Assembly (NCBI RefSeq): GCF_002259795.1
Contig: NZ_MWXA01000005.1
Coordinates: 186,001 to 250,000, forward strand
DNA from: Bifidobacterium aquikefiri
GTDB taxonomy: Bacteria; Actinomycetota; Actinomycetes; Actinomycetales; Bifidobacteriaceae
Reading direction: 5' to 3'
DNA length: 64,000 nt
This document shows, piece after piece, positions 19,680-28,309 of this stretch (its first letter is position 1; each line of letters starts with the position of its first letter). The translations under genes and the position numbers were made by a program. The notes beneath the pieces are model-generated. The model saw nothing but the letters and a program-made list of their open reading frames with translations. It was not told the DNA's origin and made no database searches.

Positions 19680-20771
19680 ATGCCGTTCAGCCTCATCATT
19701 CGAGTGTTTCGTCCCAGTTCAGTCATTCGACACAGTGATCTTCTGAGCGATGATCATCCTCGATTCGACAATCCAGGGAAAGTTCCAGTGCGTTTACGCC
19801 CCTTTATGCGCCTTCTTGCGTTTTTTGGCATTCTCATCGCGATAACAGTTGGAACAGCCCTAGGATTGTCTGCCATCTGCTCAGCATTGGACATTGTCGT
19901 TTCCACTGAGCATCGCATGCTCATCGGTTTCACGGCCCAACTGTTCGGCGCCGTCATCGCATACGCGTTGGAGGCAGCTCTCATGGAACGCAGATGGATT
20001 CCATCTGAACTTGACCCCCGCAGGGTCGCTGACCTGTTCAAAGGCATGGCCGTTGCCGCATTGTGCACTGGTCTTACCATGGCAATCCTTGCAGCGTGCG
20101 GATTCTATAGGATCATGGCATTCGATGCTGCATACAATCCTTTGCTGGACATGCTCACTCTGGGATTGGGCGCAGGCATTGCCGAAGAGCTCATCATGCG
20201 CGGAATGGTCCTGCGTCTTCTGGAGGAATGGCTTGGTTCATGGTATGCGCTCGGCATTTCGGCATTGCTCTTCGGACTGGCGCACTGGGTCAACCAAGAT
20301 GGCAGTCTTTGGGGAGGCATAGCCATAGCGATCGAGGCTGGCCTTCTCTTTGGAGCCATCTACATGATCACTCGTTCCCTGTGGTGGTGCATTGGTCTGC
20401 ACATGGCTTGGAACGTCCTTGAAGGTCCCGTATTCGGATCGATAGTATCCGGCAGCGGCGAGCAACGATCCTGGTTCATTCCACAGTGGTCGGGACCTGA
20501 GATATTCACTGGCGGATCCTTTGGCATTGAAGCCAGCATCATCCCTGTCGTGCTGCTGGGAACGCTGTCGATGCTGATTCTCCTTGCAATCAAGCGCCAG
20601 GGCATGGTAATTCTTCCATCTTGGCAACGCAAAAAACGCCTGCAGCTGCCTCCTGGGCAGCTTGGAACCGAACATGTAAGCACAGAACCTTCCAACGTCG
20701 AGCTGGTCGGAAATGACCGCACAGACGCGATGAAAGCCACCTCAGAGGATGTCGGCCGCTTGATCGAGTGA
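19680..20771 (+). CDS. CPBP family intramembrane metalloprotease
   Basis: Multi-pass membrane protein of about 363 residues belonging to the CPBP (CAAX protease / bacteriocin-processing, Abi) family. All three motifs are present: [12 protein letters not shown] (Glu-Glu-x3-Arg), LLFGLAHWV (Phe-x3-His) and HMAWNVLEG (His-x3-Asn), so the metal-binding active site looks intact. Membrane segments include [20 protein letters not shown] and [17 protein letters not shown]-like stretches. The ATG at 19680 is chosen because GGAG lies five bases upstream and it precedes the first membrane region; the frame is open far upstream. Its 3' end overlaps pdxT on the opposite strand by 30 bases. The substrate is unknown. 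Confidence 0.85.
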   Translation: MPFSLIIRVFRPSSVIRHSDLLSDDHPRFDNPGKVPVRLRPFMRLLAFFGILIAITVGTALGLSAICSALDIVVSTEHRMLIGFTAQLFGAVIAYALEAALMERRWIPSELDPRRVADLFKGMAVAALCTGLTMAILAACGFYRIMAFDAAYNPLLDMLTLGLGAGIAEELIMRGMVLRLLEEWLGSWYALGISALLFGLAHWVNQDGSLWGGIAIAIEAGLLFGAIYMITRSLWWCIGLHMAWNVLEGPVFGSIVSGSGEQRSWFIPQWSGPEIFTGGSFGIEASIIPVVLLGTLSMLILLAIKRQGMVILPSWQRKKRLQLPPGQLGTEHVSTEPSNVELVGNDRTDAMKATSEDVGRLIE

Positions 20772-21449
20772 ATGACCGCTCTCAGTCATGTTCACGAAAT
20801 AACGATGTACCGAAAGATCGTCGTTCAGTTCGGGATGGAACGAAGTGACCAGCATGTTGCCTTGCTGTGCCGCCACAATGTGCCCGTTGACCTCGGAGAG
20901 GATCTGCACGTTCTTCCCCACACTTTCGATGTAGGGCGCACGTATGAAGGTCATCGGAATGGTTCCGATGCCAGTCATCTCGGCATGAGTGAAGAAGGAG
21001 CCGAGCTGACGACCGTAGGCATTGCGCTTCGCTGTAATGTCCATCAGCGCAAGATGGGTGTCGCCATCCTCAACATGCTTGGCTAGCAGCAGAAGTCCGG
21101 CGCAGGTGCCGAATGTCGGCAGTCCACCGGCGACAAGCTGACGCAATGGTTCCAACATGTTCAGGTCACGCAGCAGTTTTCCCTGCACGGTTGATTCACC
21201 GCCTGGCAGAACCAAGCCAGTGAAGTGCTGTTCGAGATCTCCCCGCTGTTGAATTTCAACTGTACGAATGCCCAACTTGCCCAACATTTTTTCATGCTCG
21301 ATGAACGCACCCTGCAGAGCGAGCACTCCGATTACACGTGACGAGTCGCCAGAATCGTGCCCAACAGTGTCGCCAACATCGTGAGATTCGCTACCTGCAT
21401 CATCCCCTGCAGCATCTACCAGCGGCAAGTGTGCCTTAGTATCACTCAC
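20742..21449 (-). CDS. pdxT: Pyridoxal 5'-phosphate synthase glutaminase subunit PdxT
   Basis: Class I glutamine amidotransferase that supplies ammonia to PdxS for de novo vitamin B6 synthesis. It has 235 residues, longer than usual because about 37 extra N-terminal residues (acidic, Gly/Asp/Ser rich) precede the family start [15 protein letters not shown]. The nucleophile cysteine is in [13 protein letters not shown], the conserved glycine motif in [15 protein letters not shown], and the His-Glu pair in SFHPELNDD. It overlaps the pdxS stop by four bases (ATGA), so the two subunits are translationally coupled. An alternative later start cannot be excluded for the extension. Confidence 0.94.
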   Translation of the reverse strand: MSDTKAHLPLVDAAGDDAGSESHDVGDTVGHDSGDSSRVIGVLALQGAFIEHEKMLGKLGIRTVEIQQRGDLEQHFTGLVLPGGESTVQGKLLRDLNMLEPLRQLVAGGLPTFGTCAGLLLLAKHVEDGDTHLALMDITAKRNAYGRQLGSFFTHAEMTGIGTIPMTFIRAPYIESVGKNVQILSEVNGHIVAAQQGNMLVTSFHPELNDDLSVHRYFVNMTESGHSLDQAADIL

Positions 21450-22321
21450 TTGCCACGCTCCGCCATCAGCAGCGCAATTTCGTTCTCGTTGATACCGACC
21501 ATCGCTTGACCGAGACCTTCGGAAACACGGGCTACCAAGTCAAAATCGTTATAGTTCGTCGTCGCCTGAACGATTGCAGAAGCACGCTGAGCAGGGTCTC
21601 CCGACTTGAAGATTCCTGAACCGACAAACACCCCTTCGGCACCAAGCTGCATCATCAACGACGCATCAGCAGGCGTTGCAACGCCACCTGCGGCAAAGTT
21701 CACCACAGGAAGTCGACCATTATCATGCACGGAACGAAGCAATTCCACAGGAACCTCAAGCTGCTTCGCCTTCTCGAAGAGTTCATCGTCGCGCAATCCG
21801 GCAACCTCGCGAATCTGACTGTTCATCTCACGCATATGGCGAACGGCCTGCACCACATCACCCGTTCCAGGCTCGCCCTTCGTACGTATCATCGAAGCAC
21901 CTTCGGCGATTCTGCGCAATGCCTCTCCCAGATTCTTTGCACCGCATACGAAAGGAACACTGAATGATGTTTTATCGATGTGATATGCATCATCCGCCGG
22001 TGTCAGCACTTCGGATTCATCGATGTAATCGATATCGATTGCCTGAAGAATCTGTGCCTCCACAAAGTGGCCGATGCGCACCTTTGCCATCACTGGAATT
22101 GACACAGCCTTCTGAATTCCATGTATCATCTTCGGATCGCTCATGCGCGACACGCCACCGGCAGCACGGATGTCCGCAGGGATTCGTTCCAATGCCATAA
22201 CAGCGCAAGCACCAGCATCCTGAGCGATAACGGCTTGCTCTGGCGTGGTTACATCCATGATGACCCCACCCTTGAGCATCTGGGCAAGATTCTTGTTCAA
22301 TTCATATCTATCATTTGTCAT
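21446..22321 (-). CDS. pdxS: Pyridoxal 5'-phosphate synthase subunit PdxS
   Basis: Synthase subunit that builds pyridoxal phosphate from ribose 5-phosphate, glyceraldehyde 3-phosphate and ammonia; forms a dodecamer with PdxT bound. The chosen 291-residue protein starts [14 protein letters not shown] and contains [13 protein letters not shown], the lysine-bearing [34 protein letters not shown] and [16 protein letters not shown], all standard. The frame opens seven codons earlier (22342), but the family start favours 22321. It heads the pdxS-pdxT operon. With pdxY elsewhere in the window, both de novo and salvage routes to B6 are encoded. Confidence 0.96.
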   Translation of the reverse strand: MTNDRYELNKNLAQMLKGGVIMDVTTPEQAVIAQDAGACAVMALERIPADIRAAGGVSRMSDPKMIHGIQKAVSIPVMAKVRIGHFVEAQILQAIDIDYIDESEVLTPADDAYHIDKTSFSVPFVCGAKNLGEALRRIAEGASMIRTKGEPGTGDVVQAVRHMREMNSQIREVAGLRDDELFEKAKQLEVPVELLRSVHDNGRLPVVNFAAGGVATPADASLMMQLGAEGVFVGSGIFKSGDPAQRASAIVQATTNYNDFDLVARVSEGLGQAMVGINENEIALLMAERGK

Positions 22322-22363
22322 GAAAATAAGAATACCCATCATCGAGTTTCAAGCAAGAAACAT

Positions 22364-22397
22364 ATCAAAAAGCCTCAGGTGCATGCACCTGAGGCTT
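22364..22397 (-). terminator. Terminator downstream of ychF
   Basis: A perfect 28-base palindrome (22370-22397, half AAGCCTCAGGTGCA) is followed on the minus strand by TTTTTG. It lies just beyond the ychF stop and before the pdxS promoter region, a convincing intrinsic terminator. Confidence 0.85.
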
Positions 22398-22457
22398 GAA
22401 ATGGATCCTTGGGAAAGCTTCATCACTCATGAGCAGCCATGAAACATGCGCCGCAGT

Positions 22458-23543
22458 TCACACATTGAATTTGAATTCGACAATATCTCCCGGCTGCATC
22501 ACATAATCCTTGCCCTCAAGACGCATCTTTCCCTCATCTTTCACCTTGGCATAGGAACCAGATGCAACCAAATCATCGTATGAGACGATTTCTGCCTTGA
22601 TGAAGCCTTTTTCAAAGTCGGAGTGAATGACTCCTGCGGCCTGCGGAGCAGTCCAACCCTTATGAATCTGCCAGGCACGAACCTCTTTCACACCGGCGGT
22701 CAAGTATGTTTGGAGTCCGAGAATGTCAAATCCGACGCGTGCCAGCTGATCGAGACCAGATTCGGTCAACCCAGCGTCGTGCAGCATTTCCTCGGCATCG
22801 GCCTCATCGAGTTCAGTCAGATCAGACTCAAACTGTGCATTCAGGAATATGGAAGGTGCAGGGGTAACCGAAGCGGCAAGCTTTTCCTTCAATGCATCAT
22901 TCTGCAACTCATCATCGTCAACGTTGAATACATAGATGAAAGGCTTGGCTGTCATGAGATGCAAGTCAGCGATGTCTGCTTTGTCAATGCGCTTGTCATT
23001 CGCTGCATGATCGATGGTCTCGCCTCCGGCGAGGATTTCCTTGGCCTTCAACACCGCTTCCATCACGGACTTGTCGATCTTGTTGCCACGAAGATCCTTC
23101 TCCATCTTCGGCAGCGCATTCTCAATGGTCTGCAAGTCAGCAAGAATCAGCTCGGTGTTGATTGTATCGACATCGTCTGCCGGATCGACCTTGCCATTGA
23201 CATGCACGATGTCGTCATCTTCGAATGCACGAACAACCTCACATATGGCGTCTGCCTCACGAATGTTGGCAAGGAACTGATTGCCCAAGCCTTCGCCCTG
23301 TGACGCACCCTTGACGATGCCTGCAATATCGACGAATGTGACAGTCGCGGGAATGATCTTTTCGGTGCCCACCAGCTTCGCCAGAATTGGCAGACGCTTG
23401 TCTGGCAACGGAACGATGCCGGTGTTCGGCTCAATCGTTGCAAATGGATAATTTTCAGCCAGAACATTATTTCTGGTCAAAGCGTTGAATAAGGTGGACT
23501 TGCCGACGTTTGGCAGTCCGACGATTCCTATGGTTAATGACAT
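22458..23543 (-). CDS. ychF: Redox-regulated ATPase YchF
   Basis: Obg-like P-loop NTPase (YchF/OLA1) that prefers ATP, binds ribosomes and is linked to stress responses. The 361 residues show Walker [19 protein letters not shown] at the very N-terminus, the switch region [21 protein letters not shown], and the C-terminal TGS-like domain ending [14 protein letters not shown]. It is a single-gene unit with the strong palindromic terminator behind it. Confidence 0.95.
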   Translation of the reverse strand: MSLTIGIVGLPNVGKSTLFNALTRNNVLAENYPFATIEPNTGIVPLPDKRLPILAKLVGTEKIIPATVTFVDIAGIVKGASQGEGLGNQFLANIREADAICEVVRAFEDDDIVHVNGKVDPADDVDTINTELILADLQTIENALPKMEKDLRGNKIDKSVMEAVLKAKEILAGGETIDHAANDKRIDKADIADLHLMTAKPFIYVFNVDDDELQNDALKEKLAASVTPAPSIFLNAQFESDLTELDEADAEEMLHDAGLTESGLDQLARVGFDILGLQTYLTAGVKEVRAWQIHKGWTAPQAAGVIHSDFEKGFIKAEIVSYDDLVASGSYAKVKDEGKMRLEGKDYVMQPGDIVEFKFNV

Positions 23544-23645
23544 GGCTTCCAGTCTAAGGCGAAGGCGGACGAAGTGGCGACCAAGTGCGCCACAATTCGT
23601 CTGTGCCCCTCCCCTTGCCTTATGTGTACCTTTATATCGTGGTGG

Positions 23646-24446
23646 CTATTTTCCGACAACGGCATCGACAGCCGAGAAGATTGATCCTCTGAAACCGTTC
23701 TGTTCCAGTGCAGACACACCCTTGATGGTGGTGCCACCCGGAGAGCATACGGCATCCTTGATAGCAGCAGGAATCTGACCCGTGGCAATTTGCAATGCAC
23801 CAGTGCCCTGCACCATCTTTCCGGCTAGACGATATGCAGTCTGACGCGGCAAGCCATATTTCACGCCTGCATCTGCCAGAGCTTCGATGAACATGGCCGC
23901 ATAGGCAGGACCACAACCCGCAACTACACTGCCAACTGACATCTGTGCCGTCTCTACGCGCTCGAACAGTGCGACAGGCTTGAACATGGCCTCCACAGTC
24001 AGCTTCTGACCATCATTGAGAGAGTCTTTGCCTTCTGCGATGACGACGCCTTGGCCGACTGCGATAGGTGTGTTTGGAATCGTGCAGATTACATGAGTCT
24101 CCGGCAGGAACAGTGACTGATATTGCTCAAGCGTCCAGCCTGAGGCGATGGAAATGATGAACTTGTCATCATGCGCCACCTCAGTTTTGATGGAATCAAT
24201 AACGGATTCAACGACATATGGCTTCACCGCAATAATCACAATGTCCGCAGAAATTGCAACCTCGGTCGCAGAGTGCAAGGGACGAGCACCAATCCGTGCC
24301 GTAGTCTTTTCAAGTTTATCAAAATGACCTGCACAAGCTACTATCTGGCCGCCTGTCACCACACCCTGATCGACAAAACCTTCAGCCATTGCCTGCGCCA
24401 TATTGCCATAGCCAATAAAACCGATGGTAAGTGAGCTCAAATCCAT
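23646..24446 (-). CDS. proC: Pyrroline-5-carboxylate reductase
   Basis: Last step of proline synthesis, reducing 1-pyrroline-5-carboxylate with NAD(P)H. With the start at 24446 the protein has 266 residues. The Rossmann motif IGFIGYGNMAQAMAEG is at the N-terminus, and the C-terminal dimerisation domain carries SVVAGCGPAYAAMFIEALADA and DAVCSPGGTTIKGVSALEQ, the ProC signature. The ATG at 24446 is preferred to the frame opening at 24485 because GAAAGGCG precedes it. It is divergent from the sensor kinase gene. Confidence 0.95.
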   Translation of the reverse strand: MDLSSLTIGFIGYGNMAQAMAEGFVDQGVVTGGQIVACAGHFDKLEKTTARIGARPLHSATEVAISADIVIIAVKPYVVESVIDSIKTEVAHDDKFIISIASGWTLEQYQSLFLPETHVICTIPNTPIAVGQGVVIAEGKDSLNDGQKLTVEAMFKPVALFERVETAQMSVGSVVAGCGPAYAAMFIEALADAGVKYGLPRQTAYRLAGKMVQGTGALQIATGQIPAAIKDAVCSPGGTTIKGVSALEQNGFRGSIFSAVDAVVGK

Positions 24447-24632
24447 AAGTCGCCTTTCTGCACTGTTCTGAATATTTCTGCACACGATATCCCGTGAAGT
24501 TGCAGGTCAACCCAGATATTCATCTTGCACAATTACTGTCACTAGCCAACGATAATCAATGTGAACGACCAGTAGAAGAATTCGTTAATACAGCATGTAA
24601 CGGTCGGGGCCGTTCATACTTTCATACGATTC

Positions 24633-27383
24633 ATGCAGACCACTAAGCTTGGTAACGTGCACTCTTTCATTCAGCGTTTTCGGTCTGCGCTCGGCAGCCA
24701 TCTTGTTCAGGACATCATTACAGGCATCCTGCTCACGGTGCTGTTCATATTGATGGTCAGCGATACCGGCGGCTCAGAAGGACTGCTGTTTGAATTCCCA
24801 GAATGGGCAATGATTCCCTGGGCGATTGCGCTTGGCGCTCCTTTGGGGATTCGACGCACATACCCACAGACTGCGGCCCTGATATTCGTTGCATTCGTCT
24901 TCATCCACCTTATCATTGGTCCAAGTGCCGTACCTTCAGATATGGCTTCCTTGGTGCTGCTCTATAGCGTGATTGTCTATGGCGATCCAAAACATACTCA
25001 CAAATTTCTTTCTCTCGCAGCGGTTATGGGTTTGCTCACGATAATCGAGGGAGCCACAGCCGAATCATTCGGTCCGCTACTGGCTCCTCAGCTCACGGAA
25101 TCAACGAAAACTGAAACGTATGCATGCGCATTGCCGAATAAAGCATTCCTTGACTCAGGCTGTCAGGATTCACTGAAAAGGATGGCGCTGCTCCTCACGA
25201 TTACCATCTCCATATCATTGATAAGCGTCATCTTCTTGGCATACTGGCAACGTGCACGGAGACATTCCATTGAGCTTCTACAAGAACGCAATCAGGCGTT
25301 ACTGTCTCGTCAGGATGAGGAACGGCAGATTGCCGTACTCGCAGAACGCGCTCGCATTGCGAGAGACATGCACGATGTAGTAGCGCACACACTCTCATCG
25401 ATAATCGTACAGTCAGATGCCGGAAGATATGCGGGAAAGCACGATGTAGACGTTGCAAGAACAACCATGCACAATATAGAGCATGAAGCGCGTTCTGCGC
25501 TCTCTGGTATGCAATCGCTGCTGGGAGTCATTACCCACGCTGCTGTTCACCATGAAGCGAGCAATACTGTGTCAGGCTCCGCAGATGCTTCCCAGACTGT
25601 TGGTCACTCCGCTGGACCGAAGCATGACAATAGTCGACAACCGGCTGCCTTTGAATCACATTCCCATGACGCTGCCAGGCAGTCCTCTGACACTTATGCC
25701 GGGTTGAGACACGAAACCGCCATCACGGTGGCAGAGACAAATCTCATTTCAACCACATATGCCGACATTCCCATGCTCATATCACATGCAAATGCCATCA
25801 GTCCACAATCTCACGTGAGCCGGAGGATCAGCGGCAAAGCATGCCCAGATTTACTTGCGACTGACTGCCAGGAAACGCTCTTCCGCATCGTTGAGGAAGC
25901 GCTGAGCAATGTCCGCAAGCATGCGGGTTCCGTGGTGAACGTGATAATCGATGAACAATGGTCGGATAATGAGATACATCTCAGCATTCGTGACGATGGA
26001 CGTGGCAAGCATGCGAGCGCAGACGGTCATACGCCTGGCTTTGGATTGCGTGGCATGAGGGAACGCGTGGAGGCTTGCAACGGCTCATTCCGCGCGGGAG
26101 CGATTTCTTCGGGAGGCTTTGAAATAGTCGTATCTCTTCCACTCGTTCGAATTGGTGTTCAAGAATCCTCTGGCATCCAGACCTTCATACATCAGGCTCA
26201 GTTGGTTATCGATCTGTTCCGTTCACAGCCTCTGCATGTTCATGACATCAACCCTTCGCGCAAACCGAATCTGATCGAGCGATTCTCACAGTGGACTCAG
26301 CGTCATTATGTCTTGGTCGATACGGTTGGCGCCGTTGTCATGTGGGTATTTTTCCTAGCGGTTCAGCTTTCCAACAAGACGTATCTGTTCTATTCGTCTT
26401 CTTCTGCGCTTCCCTCCAGCAAGGTTCTCACGCTGATTACCAGTGTCATGACCTTGCCGCTCTGCACGCGTAGACGTTTTCCTTTCATCACCGCAGCATT
26501 CGTGTCTGTCTGCTGCACGGTTCAACTCCTGTTCGTTCCCGGTGTTTTTGCCGTAAACATATATGCTGCCGTATATCTCTCATCTGCAATCATGTATGGG
26601 AAGAGATCGGATATGGTGAAAGTATTGGGTATTGCCGGTTTCGACTCAGTGTTGCTTGGCCTGCAGGCATATTTTGCAACCGCAGATATCGGCAGGAGTT
26701 TGTTTGACATTGCGCATGACGCAATACTTGGACTCAGCATTGATGCGAACATGCATTCGATTCGCAGTGGGATAGTCACCGTCATCTCCATGCTGCTGCT
26801 GTGTGGAGGGTCTGCAGCTTGTGCACTGTGGGCACGCGCGCGAGGTAATAATGTGCTTGTTCTGCAGGAGCGCGAGGATGCGATCCTACTTGAGCAGCAG
26901 CGTCAAATGGTATTGAGCGCCGACAATGAGCGTAATCGCATTGCATCAATCGTTCAGCAGGAGGTTACGAACACTTTGATGTCTGTTGTCAATCAAGCCG
27001 AGCGTGGCTTGCGAACTATTGATGCCTTGCCGCAGCAAGATACCGGTGGTGACTGTGTTGAGGCGCATGATGGTCATGCCAACGAAGGTCTCCTTGATGA
27101 GGCGTTCGGCGCGATTGGTCGTCAAGGACGCACCGCGTTGGCACATATGAGAACATTATTGGGCATACTTCGCACAACCGGATTCAGCGATACAGATTCA
27201 GGCAAGAAGTTGGATGTTGCCAATGGCAGCCTGCCCAGTTCAGAGTTGAAACCCGCGGCCTCACTCGATGCACAGCTTCGCGAATCACAACTTCGTGAGT
27301 CACAGCTACAAGAAACGAAGCACATCAACCATCATGACACTGCGGGAAGCGCAATCGAAAAGCGAAACCTAAGGAAGCGATGA
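24633..27383 (+). CDS. Sensor histidine kinase with a duplicated, degenerate second half
   Basis: NarL-class sensor kinase (HisKA_3 family), 916 residues, about twice the usual length. Part 1: membrane segments (residues about 25-210), dimerisation/phosphoacceptor helix ERARIARDMHDVVAHTLSSI with His247, then a HATPase domain with N box FRIVEEALSNVRKHAG and glycine boxes RDDGRGKHAS and GFGLRGMRERVEACNG (residues about 405-500). Part 2: a second membrane block whose PLCTRRRFPFITAAF echoes PLGIRRTYPQTAALIF of part 1, then ERNRIASIVQQEVTNTLMSV, where Gln775 replaces the histidine, and no second HATPase. The end carries short repeats (LRESQLRESQLQE). The regulator gene starts four bases after the stop, so the pair is an operon. 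The signal is unknown; the neighbouring ABC exporter may be its target. Confidence 0.9.
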   Translation: MQTTKLGNVHSFIQRFRSALGSHLVQDIITGILLTVLFILMVSDTGGSEGLLFEFPEWAMIPWAIALGAPLGIRRTYPQTAALIFVAFVFIHLIIGPSAVPSDMASLVLLYSVIVYGDPKHTHKFLSLAAVMGLLTIIEGATAESFGPLLAPQLTESTKTETYACALPNKAFLDSGCQDSLKRMALLLTITISISLISVIFLAYWQRARRHSIELLQERNQALLSRQDEERQIAVLAERARIARDMHDVVAHTLSSIIVQSDAGRYAGKHDVDVARTTMHNIEHEARSALSGMQSLLGVITHAAVHHEASNTVSGSADASQTVGHSAGPKHDNSRQPAAFESHSHDAARQSSDTYAGLRHETAITVAETNLISTTYADIPMLISHANAISPQSHVSRRISGKACPDLLATDCQETLFRIVEEALSNVRKHAGSVVNVIIDEQWSDNEIHLSIRDDGRGKHASADGHTPGFGLRGMRERVEACNGSFRAGAISSGGFEIVVSLPLVRIGVQESSGIQTFIHQAQLVIDLFRSQPLHVHDINPSRKPNLIERFSQWTQRHYVLVDTVGAVVMWVFFLAVQLSNKTYLFYSSSSALPSSKVLTLITSVMTLPLCTRRRFPFITAAFVSVCCTVQLLFVPGVFAVNIYAAVYLSSAIMYGKRSDMVKVLGIAGFDSVLLGLQAYFATADIGRSLFDIAHDAILGLSIDANMHSIRSGIVTVISMLLLCGGSAACALWARARGNNVLVLQEREDAILLEQQRQMVLSADNERNRIASIVQQEVTNTLMSVVNQAERGLRTIDALPQQDTGGDCVEAHDGHANEGLLDEAFGAIGRQGRTALAHMRTLLGILRTTGFSDTDSGKKLDVANGSLPSSELKPAASLDAQLRESQLRESQLQETKHINHHDTAGSAIEKRNLRKR

Positions 27384-27386
27384 ATC

Positions 27387-28154
27387 ATGTACAAAGGTGA
27401 CGAAATAATCACGGTCAGCGTTGCAGACGATCAGGAATTGGTTCGAGCCGGTTTCGCCATGGTCATCAATTCTCAACCTGACATGCAAGTCGTAAGCCAG
27501 GCTGACGACGGAAACCAGATAGTTGACCAGTGTAATCAACTTCATCCAGATGTGGTGTTGATGGACGTTCGCATGCCTGGTCTTGACGGCATATCTGCCA
27601 CAGAACGGATAACCGCATATGCAGAGCACGGCGATACGCACGTAATCATTCTTACGACTTTCGATCTGGATGAATATGTCATGTCTGCAATTAAAGCTGG
27701 AGCTTCTGGATTTTTGCTGAAGGATACCGAACCCGAGACCCTGCTGTCTTCAATTCGAACCGTGTATCAAGGCAACGCAATCATTGCTCCAAGTGCAACC
27801 AAACGTCTGGTCGAGCACATGATGGAAACGGGTTTCACCGAGGATTCTTGGAATACTGGCAATGACGTCGCATCCAAAAGAACAGGCTCGCAGGCGCTGG
27901 ACTCCAATTCATCTTCACTTTCATCGTCGCTGGTGGAGACATATCAAGATCCAGAACTTTCAGAGCTTACCGAGCGCGAGCGCGAGGTTCTTGTTGAAAT
28001 TTCCCATGGTCTCAGCAATCAGGAGATTGCTGAGCAACTATTCATCAGCCTGCCGACCGTGAAAACGCACGTCGCACATATTCTGCAGAAGATTCATGCC
28101 CGTGACCGCGTTCAGGCAGTCGTTTTTGCCTACGAAAACCACCTGATTTCATAG
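27387..28154 (+). CDS. LuxR/NarL-family response regulator
   Basis: Two-component response regulator of 255 residues, partner of the kinase just upstream. The receiver domain has the acidic pocket VADDQELVRAGFA, phosphoacceptor Asp60 in VVLMDVRMPGLDG, and the conserved lysine in GFLLKDTEPETLL. A longer than usual Ser-rich linker (about residues 155-190) leads to the GerE-type helix-turn-helix LTEREREVLVEISHGLSNQE and FISLPTVKTHVAHILQKI. It ends next to hairpin repeat copy B and is convergent with the ABC permease gene. Confidence 0.94.
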   Translation: MYKGDEIITVSVADDQELVRAGFAMVINSQPDMQVVSQADDGNQIVDQCNQLHPDVVLMDVRMPGLDGISATERITAYAEHGDTHVIILTTFDLDEYVMSAIKAGASGFLLKDTEPETLLSSIRTVYQGNAIIAPSATKRLVEHMMETGFTEDSWNTGNDVASKRTGSQALDSNSSSLSSSLVETYQDPELSELTEREREVLVEISHGLSNQEIAEQLFISLPTVKTHVAHILQKIHARDRVQAVVFAYENHLIS

Positions 28155-28162
28155 CATCATGC

Positions 28163-28282
28163 GAGATTTCGAGTTTTGTTGCCTTTTCCCATGTACCAGA
28201 CGAATATCGGCTATATTCATTCATTATTTCACGGGAAAAGCCTGTGATGCTTCCCAAAAGGCAACAAAACTCGAAACCTCGG
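28163..28282. repeat. Hairpin repeat family, copy B
   Basis: Arms 28163-28188 and 28257-28282 are 26 bases with one mismatch, containing CGAGTTTTGTTGCC and its complement. The 68-base loop has its own TTTTCCC / GGGAAAA stem and lacks the AACGTTTT motif of the other copies. It fills the gap between the convergent response regulator and ABC permease genes, so it may serve as a terminator for both. Confidence 0.85.
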
Positions 28283-28309
28283 TTGTTTTTTCACTTTCAG
28301 CCCTGCAGG

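Noticed and set aside
24599-24616. AACGG/CCGTT palindrome upstream of the sensor kinase
   Set aside because: Five-base arms around a GC-rich centre are too short to separate from chance.
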